A stretch of DNA of 64,000 nucleotides from Juglans regia (Eukaryota > Streptophyta > Magnoliopsida > Fagales > Juglandaceae). The notes beneath the pieces are model-generated. The model did not search any database. It saw only the letters and a program-made list of their open reading frames with translations, and was not told the DNA's origin. The position numbers were made by a program, and so were the translations under genes. The DNA is taken from assembly GCF_001411555.2 (NCBI RefSeq), contig NC_049912.1, forward strand, positions 22,887,722 to 22,951,721, read 5' to 3'. Of this stretch, positions 57,101-64,000 are shown in pieces (position 1 is the stretch's first letter; every line of letters begins with the position of its first letter).

Positions 57101-59889
57101 ACAGGATTTTTTTTTTTCTTTATCTGTTTTGATTATTGTGATAATTAAATTTCAGGCTCCAAACTCAAACTAGTAGACCTCCCATGTTTGTGGGTTACTT
57201 CTATTTACTTTTTAGTTCATTTACCCAAAAAGGAGGGAAGAAAATATGGTGGAGGGTTGCAAATTTCATGAGCTGAATTGTATTAAAAAAAAGGTAGGAG
57301 AATTAGGGAGCTTCACAAGCCAATAATAATAATTTAATGCCCGTCTCTAATTATTTTGTCTGGCACTCCACTCATTCTAGAAGCTCGCTACCCTTGAACA
57401 GAGAGGATGAGACACTCAGCTCACTTGTCTTTGGACCAAATTGCATCTTCTACCCCCTAAAACAAGATGTGAAGAGTGAGATCACTCAGGTTTAATCCCA
57501 TAGGGTTCCGCAAATTGTAGTTGATAGAGAGAGGGCCTGAGCAAGTTTTAAAGATCTGGAGAGATTTGATATGTGAATAAAAGACATTTGACAATTTGTT
57601 TAAATGGCAGTATATCACATATTTGAATAACTTAATTAAAAAAACTACTTGACCACTTTGGAAAAAAGTATGCTCCTGACACTTTAACATTTGAAAAAAG
57701 GCTTTGAGATGAATATTACTGTAATTTTTAAGTATTGTCATATACTTAATGTGAACGTTACCCGAGGTGCACTTGTGGAAAACTTCTTGTCGAGGGCCTG
57801 TGTACCCCCAAGATTAGTCGGGACGGTTCCCGGACACCTAGCGTTAATAAAAAAAACTTAATGTGAATGATTGATCCCCTTATGTTTTTTTATAAGTATT
57901 AGAAAATTTATTACTAGAAAACGCAAAAGCAATAGATGGTCCCATTATATCTTCACTTGTAATTAATAGTTTGTATAAATCAATCGATGCATTGATGTCA
58001 ACTTCTTTTTCACTGTAGAATAATTACTTTAATAGTGTCCTCTTTTGTGCCATTCAGCATATTGAAGATTTGACTCAAGAAAAATTCTCTTTGCAACGAG
58101 CTCTTGAGGCCTCACGTGCTTTAGCAGAGTCCCTAGCTGCTGAAAATTCATCCGCAACAGATAGTTACAACCAACAGGTTGGTTCTGAATTTATTATACT
58201 TGTGGCATTACAACTTATTCTCGAGAGCTTGTTAAATTATTAAGTTTCAACATGACCTCTTCCATGATTCGTGATCTCTATTTTATATTTCTGTTTTACT
58301 TCTCTTTCTCATTCATAATAAAAGATGTACGTGCTGCACGTACTATCTTAATGGGATAGTGATACTCCATGAAGGATAATGAAGCTAATGACACTTAGTT
58401 TTCTTTCCCTTTCCCTATCTTTAATTTGATTTGATTTCATGTTCTTAAATGATATGGATATTCACATCAGGTTTTAGATTTTAGGAGCTTCTGTGGGTTA
58501 AGCATCGAGTTCAAAAATTTTATTCTGCCCATTTCTAGGTAGATAACAAGGTTGTATGCTCAGAAAATACAGGTGACCAACTTAGACACAAAAGTTCAAA
58601 ATATCATTGTGAATGCATGGTTGGTAGTACATTTTCATATTTTGGTGTTTATTTCAGGTGGATATTAAATAGGGAAAAAAAAAAAGTCTTGAAACAAGAT
58701 TTTTAGTTGTATTAGTCTTGGAATATAAAGGTTAGTTTGGGTAACACATGGTGTTGAGAATGCTGCGAATGACATGGTAGTTGGTGTTGACAGAAATCTG
58801 TTTAGTTTGCTGACTACCGGTCAGTTAATGTGGAAACTGACCTCCGGGTCTGAACTCCAAAGGCTTTTCCCAAGTGCCTATGCATTGCTAATGCAATCTT
58901 CCATGTGATCCTGGCTGTTCTAGTTTTTGATGTAAAATTATGATGGTTTGTTCTCTGAAATTTCTGACAAGTCTAGCATTTCAGAGATGGCAACACATTT
59001 TAGTTCTAATCCATCTGTTTTTTCATGCATATTTTCTTCAGAGAAGTGTCATCAATCAACTCAAATTTGACATGGAAAACTTACAAGAGGAAATCAAGGC
59101 CCAACTGGTCAGTATCCATTTTTTCTTAATTTGCTGCCTGTTACTTCTATTTGTTCTTCCCCTAGGGGTTGGCTCAAGTGGTAAAGGCCTTTGTCTTGGT
59201 GGTATGCTCCCTCCAGGCCCATGTTTTGAATCTCATTGGGTGCAAACAATCTCTAGGGGCCATTGGACTGGGAGATTTTCCCCTTGAATTACTTGAGGTG
59301 CACTTGTGGGAAACTCCTTGTCAAGGGCCTGTGTAACCTCGGGATTAGTCGGGACGCTATTTTCGGACACCCGATGCCAATAAAAAAAAAAACTTATATT
59401 TTTTCTTCCCCTTTTAAGTTTTTTTATTTGTGTGTTTGTGTGTGAAAAAAGCCAATTAGTAGAGCAAGAGTGTCGATAAAAGATGTCCCAAATTTCTTTG
59501 AACGTTGGTGATATGAAATAAAATCCAAGTGATTCTCTGTGCCTTTCAAATCTCTCTCTTTCATTTTGATAATGGCCTCAAACAAGTTGCTACATTCAAT
59601 TAGAATAGATAATACCTATATAAAAAATTCTGGTTGTTCATCAACTAATATAAGTCTGACATAGAATACTCATTCGATTTCATGTTGGATGTTAGTGTGG
59701 CATGTATGGTTTCAAATTGTTTTAAAGTTGTTTAATTGTCCTTTACTTTTGTTGCCATATGGGTACCCTTTGATCCAGGTGGAACTTGAGTCTGTCAGGA
59801 TTGAATATGCAAATGCACAGCTAGAATGCAATGCGGCTGATGAGCGCGCCAAGTTGTTGGCTTCTGAAGTTATCGGTTTAGAGGAGAAG
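54113..59889 (+). CDS. BLI: BLISTER (BLI) Polycomb-associated protein, 5' part
   Basis: Six coding exons are visible, 562 codons: 54113-54169, 55118-55853, 55985-56580, 58058-58177, 59042-59107, 59779-59889. All are GT-AG and in phase; the gene runs past the window. The N-terminus matches BLISTER: MASAQVLRKQEHLQAGKRR joined to LEEFRRKKAAEQAKK. A long Ser/Asn/Gln-rich, low-complexity region follows (about residues 40-465). Then begins a coiled coil (HIEDLTQEKFSLQRALEASR, FDMENLQEEIKAQL, VELESVRIEYANAQ), which continues in the missing exons. Arabidopsis BLI is a nuclear/cytoplasmic coiled-coil protein that interacts with the Polycomb methyltransferase CURLY LEAF and affects development and stress responses. 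Intron 3 and intron 5 each hold a SINE; the intron after exon 6 holds a large L1 with a nested TRIM. The next exon was not found up to 64000, so that intron exceeds 4.1 kb. Confidence 0.92.
54690..54770 (+). mobile_element. Possible LINE-tail remnant in BLI intron 1
   Basis: TATATGTCCCGTGTACTCAG, GCCTTTGTCTATTTTATTCT and CAATAAAACTATGTTTACCG resemble the L1 3' tail. No A-run or target duplication was found. Confidence 0.45.
57756..57855 (+). mobile_element. 5'-truncated SINE in BLI intron 3
   Basis: 100-bp SINE 3' part (CGAGGTGCACTTGTGG, GATTAGTCGGGACG, then an A-run), flanked by a perfect 12-bp duplication ACTTAATGTGAA (57744-57755, 57856-57867). Confidence 0.92.
59164..59396 (+). mobile_element. 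Full-length SINE in BLI intron 5
   Basis: 233-bp element: pol III A box TGGCTCAAGTGGTAAAGG, a degenerate B box (TGTTTTGAATCTC), the family 3' part (GAGGTGCACTTGTGGG, GGGATTAGTCGGGACGC, CGGACACCCGATGCC) and an A-run. It is flanked by a 16-bp duplication TATTTGTTCTTCCCCT / TATTTTTTCTTCCCCT (59148-59163, 59397-59412; one mismatch). Confidence 0.92.
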
Positions 59890-60239
59890 GTAGTTAGATT
59901 TATTGGTATGTTTAAGTTTTGTTGTTGCCTTTCATGAAGAAAATGCTATTCCATATGATGCCTACAAAGTTAAAAAAAAAAAAAAAAACATAAATTGATA
60001 TACCCTTGAAAGGTGTATTTCATAGAAATAGAAATAACCTATTGGCATCATGCCTTTTATCTACACATATGTGTGTGTAGTGGACACACATGCATGTACA
60101 ATCACACTTACACATTACTTGTAGACTTGTAAATATGACTCCTTGAGAATTTTATGGCAAAATAACGATTATTTTCCTATATTGCTGGATTATGGTGGGA
60201 TCCAAGAAGGGCATCGATATTTTAAATTTGAAAATATGT

Positions 60240-63200
60240 AGTTGAAATCTGAAGGTTTTGTGGGTAGAATGTAAGAAAGCCATGTTGGAGGAGTTAGAGA
60301 GGATACAGGAGGGTCTGGTCCTTATCTCAGAAGAATTATCACGGAAGTCAGAGGTGGTCTTAGGATTAGAGAAGTTACATTATTGGAGGAGATTTTGTGG
60401 CACCAAAAATCTAGAGCATTGTGGCTGAAAGAAGGGGATCGAAGTACAAAGTTCTTTCATAGAGTGACTAACTCTCACCGGAGAACCAATAACATTGAGA
60501 TGTTGAATCTAGATGGCGTGAATTGTATGGAGGCCCCTGCGATTCGAGAACATGTTCCTGATTTTTTTGAACACATGCTTATCGAGCAAGAGGGGGTGGC
60601 GGCCAAAGCTTGATGTACTAGCTTTTGAGTCTATTGAGCCGCATAAGGTCTCTTGGTTGGAGAGGTATTTTGAGGAGACTGAGGTTCACAATGTAGTGAG
60701 GAGAATGGTAAAAAACAAAGCACCAGGTCCATACGGATTTTCTATGGGTTTCTTCCAATCATATTGGGAGGTGGTGAAGGAGGATCTAATGAAAGTATTC
60801 CATGAATTGTTCTCGGCTGGAAAATTTGAGAAACGCTTCAATGCCACTTTTATTGCACAGGTTCTGTAACGCCCCAATGGAAGGTCCAAACCACATGGCC
60901 TATACTCCAAAAGGACTAGTCAATGATACAATTAGAGCTCCATTGTAACCTTATAAAGAGCAAGAACTTCTCATTCCCAAGCAATGTGGGATCCCATACA
61001 CCACCTATCCTTATCTATATCATATGGGGTATCACAATCTATCTCCCTTAAATTCCCGACGTCCTCGTCGGGCCTGTCCATTGTAGGTGGCACGACTCAA
61101 GTCCCACATTTCTGGTTGTGATAGGCTCTGATACCATTTGTAACGCCTCAATGGAAGGCCCAAACCACATGGCATATACTCCAAAAGGACTAGTCAATGA
61201 TATAATTAGAGCCCCATTGGAACCTTATAAAGAGCAAGAACTTTTCCTTCCCAAGCAATGTGGGATCCCATACACCACCTACCTTTATCCATATCATATG
61301 GGGTATCACAGGTTCCTAAGAAGATCGGGGCATTAGAGGTTAAGGATTATCGACCCATTAGTCTTGTGAATGGGGTTTATAAGATTATCTCCAAGGTGCT
61401 TGCAAATCGCCTAGGGGAGGTATTAGGGAAGATCATTACAAAACCCCAAAATGCATTTGTAAGGGGTAGGCAAGTATTGGACTCGTTCTCATTGCCAATG
61501 ATACCTAGATAGTAGACTAAAAGCTAGCAATACTGGGACTCTATGTAAGTTGGATATGGAGAAGACCTATGATCATGTTAACTGGGATTTCTTACATTAC
61601 TTACTTGGGAGGTGTGGATTTAGAAAGAGATGGTGTTTGTGGATCAGATGGTATATAGCAACGGTGAAGCTTTCAGTTTTGGTGAATGCAGTCTAGTTGG
61701 TTTCTTTAACAACTCTCGAGGCCTAAGACAAAGAGATCCATTGTTCCCACTCATCTTTGTCATTGTCATGGAGGTGCTTAACAGAATGATAGCTGCTTTG
61801 GTTAATAATGGATTTGTTGGTGGATTCTCGGATGGTGATTCCAATAGGGGTACACTTAACATTTCTCACTTACTATTTGCAGATGACACACTAACATTTT
61901 GTGAGGCAGACCAAAACCAGATTCGGGCACTAAGAACACTACTATTTTGTTTTGAAGCGGCATCAGGTTTGAAAGTGAATTTTGACAAATTAGAGCTGGT
62001 GCCAGTTGACAATGTTTGTAACATCCGGTAGTTGACTAACACTCTTGGATGTAAGGTTTCATCTCTTCTCATGAATTACCTTGGCCTTCCGTTAGGGGTT
62101 GCCTTAAGGGTTAAATCAATCTAGGATACAGTGATCGAGAAGATAAAATGTAGATTGGCAGGTTTGAAGAGACTGTACTTTTTAAATGGTGGCAGGACCA
62201 CCTTAATCAAGAGTACCTTGTCTAATTTACCAACGTACTTTCTATCTCTATTCCTAATTCCAGCAAGTGTGGCAAACCGGATTGAGAAACTTTATCGTGA
62301 TTTCCTTTGGAGTGGCATGGGCGATGACTTCAAATTCCATCTAGTCAGTTGGGAAGGTATGCTCTCCATTATCCTCTAGAGGGTTGGGAATTAGGAACCT
62401 AAGGATTTTCAATCGGGCTTTACTTGAGAAATGGTTGTGGCAATATAATATGGAACCGGAAGCCCTATAGAAATTGGTGGTTGACTGTAAATATGGAGGT
62501 ATGTGTGTGTGTATTGGGGGGGGGGGGGTGTTGGTGCACTAGAGATATAAGTGGGGCTAATGGGGTGGGAGTTTGGAAGCACATTAGACGAGGGTGGGGG
62601 GTTTTCATTGTCATACAAGACTCGTGTTGGGAGATGGCTCGGTAAAATTATGGAGCGACTTATGGTGTGGGAATAATGCCCTAAAGGACTCGTTCCCTTC
62701 AATTTTCCAAGTTACATGTGAGAAAGAAGCTTCAATGGCTGATCTTATGGCGATATCTCGGGATCAAGTCCAATGGTACATCAACTTCACTAGGGCGGTC
62801 CAAAATTGAGAAGTTGGCAGCTTTGATGACTTTTTGAGTCTCTTGTATTCTGTGAAACCGAGCACTGAAGGAGCTGACTCGTTGTGGTGGATACTCGCAG
62901 GCAAAGATACATTCTTTATTCGCTCTTTCTATAAGTCTCTCACACAACCGCAGAACAATCAGTTTCCATGGAGAAGGATTTGGTGAAATAAGGCGTCTCC
63001 CAAAGCGGCATTCTTTGCTTGGACAGCTTCTATGGGTAAAGATTTTGACGACGAATAACTTGCGGAAATGCAGGGTGATCATAGTAGATTGGTGCTGCAC
63101 GTGTAAGAAAGATAGTGAGACTGTGGATCATCTCTTACTGCATTGCGAGCTTGCTAGAGCATTATGGGATGAAGTGTTTTGCAGATTAGGGCTAGCTCGG

Positions 63201-63550
63201 GTAATGCCTGCCATAGTGGCTGCGTTGTTGGTCAGCTGGAAAAACTTAGGAGGTATTCCACAAATCAAAGCTGTGTGGAAGATGGTTCCCATTTGTATTT
63301 TGTGGTGCTTGTGGCTGGAGCGAAATGACCAGCCGTTCGAAGACAAGGAGCGCATGATAGAGGAACTTAGATCTCTTTTCGTTAGGACTTTATTTCTATG
63401 GGTCATAGCTATAGATTTTAATGGCCTTGATGTTCATGATTTTCTTGTTTCCATTGTTTCTTCCTAGATAGGTGTTACCTTATGTATACCATCTGTGTAC
63501 TTGGGTTGTGCCTATTCTTATCAATATAATCGTTTACTTATAAAAAAAAA
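60240..63550 (+). mobile_element. Decayed L1 LINE in the BLI intron after exon 6
   Basis: About 3.3 kb including a nested TRIM (about 2.85 kb without it). Order of L1 ORF2 pieces: linker before RT (LWLKEGDRSTKFFHRV, about 60420), RT ([35 protein letters not shown] at 61340; GLRQRDPLFPLIFVIVMEVL; catalytic HLLFADDTLTFCE at 61866), post-RT ([20 protein letters not shown], 62190) and zf-RVT (WCCTCKKDSETVDHLLLHC, 63090). It ends in the L1 tail (GTGTACTTGGGTTGTGCC) and A-run at about 63541-63550. Several stops and frame changes make it inactive. The 5' end (no endonuclease seen) and target duplication were not resolved. Confidence 0.85.
60865..61310 (-). mobile_element. TRIM retrotransposon nested in the L1
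   Basis: 446-bp element: two 172-bp terminal repeats (60865-61036, 61139-61310; TGTAACGCC...GGTATCACA) around a 102-bp interior, with a perfect 5-bp duplication GGTTC (60860-60864, 61311-61315). On the minus strand the primer site reads TGGTATCAGAGCC, an exact match to the initiator-Met tRNA complement. A purine tract (AAGGGAGATAGAT) precedes the other repeat. Equal LTR length and few differences suggest it is younger than the copy at 15023-15481. Confidence 0.95.
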
Positions 63551-64000
63551 ATTGCGATTAGTATACTGTTTTAGTGCTTTTACATGCAGACTGTTTTTGA
63601 TTAAACTTGTGGTTCAAAAGTTTTTTGTACCATGGCCAGGTTTGGTGGTATGGTTAATGTAATTGTTAGGTTACGCAATGTAGTCAATCAAATTGCCTTT
63701 GATCAGAAAAATGTCATGATAGTAATAGGTTTACAATATGGAAGTTTTAATTTAGACGAGTTGGCTTTTCTTTGTGGGTCTTTTTATATTCGTTTTCCTT
63801 AGCATTTGGTTAGTCTTATTTGTTTGTCACGTGATAATAAAAAGATAATGGATAAAGTGATGTAAAAAAATTTCAAGTACTTCTGTGAATCTAGTGAGTG
63901 ATGATAGATTAGTCTAAACATCCCTGTTTATTCGTGATTTTAAAATTACTACATCTCAGATGCTTAATTACTTCTATTCAATAGTAAATATATTTTTTTT
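63551..64000. other. Remainder of the BLI intron
   Basis: AT-rich sequence following the L1. I looked for the next BLI coiled-coil exon and did not find it; no other feature was seen. Confidence 0.5.

Noticed and set aside
60865..61310. Identification of the TRIM as Cassandra
   Set aside because: Cassandra LTRs carry a 5S rRNA-like segment; I could not see one here, so only the general TRIM class is supported.

Overview
This is a nuclear segment from a eudicot plant, most likely a woody rosid. The Fagales (walnut, pecan or oak group) is my best guess, because the abundant 'GTTTG...CTCATCTCATCTCA' miniature elements are familiar from there; this is an inference, not proof. Coding exons are small and split by GT-AG introns. 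The intergenic DNA is very AT-rich, and plant L1 LINEs, a Copia element, TRIMs, SINEs and MITEs fill introns and spacers.

Layout, left to right. (1) 336-2336, minus: 5' part of the RNA polymerase subunit gene NRPB8/RPB8; its last exon or exons lie beyond the left edge. (2) 2509-5691: a LINE tail, then a ~2.9 kb GGTCCGG-rich non-autonomous element containing a tandem array of ~165 bp units. (3) 6863-16858, minus: a complete ten-exon TBC-domain Rab-GAP gene (TBC1D22/Gyp1 type, 449 aa) whose introns hold a SINE, a LINE fragment and a TRIM. (4) 18394-23720, minus: a GAMETE CELL DEFECTIVE 1 (GCD1) copy with two in-frame stops in its first exon and a MITE in the last coding exon, hence a pseudogene. 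(5) 24959-28784, plus: a degenerate Copia retrotransposon with both LTRs and a 5-bp target duplication. (6) 31347-38121, plus: a GPI-anchored protein gene of the At1g61900 type, with a 15-nt micro-exon and a young L1 insertion in intron 1. (7) 40237-44862, minus: peroxin gene PEX13 (293 aa), carrying a hAT-like MITE and a SINE fragment in introns. (8) 47548-49163, plus: a two-exon tau-class glutathione S-transferase (229 aa). (9) 49164-54112: AT-rich spacer packed with MITEs, some nested. (10) 54113-59889 and onward, plus: 5' part of BLISTER (BLI), running off the right edge. Its last visible intron holds a decayed L1 that is itself split by a TRIM.

The genes do not form a pathway. They are unrelated housekeeping genes (transcription, Rab traffic, mitochondria, cell surface, peroxisome import, detoxification, Polycomb/stress). 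The window's main story is transposon history. Many insertions can be delimited exactly from their target-site duplications, so nested orders can be read, and one miniature insertion sits inside a coding exon. I saw no evidence for a new multi-gene system.
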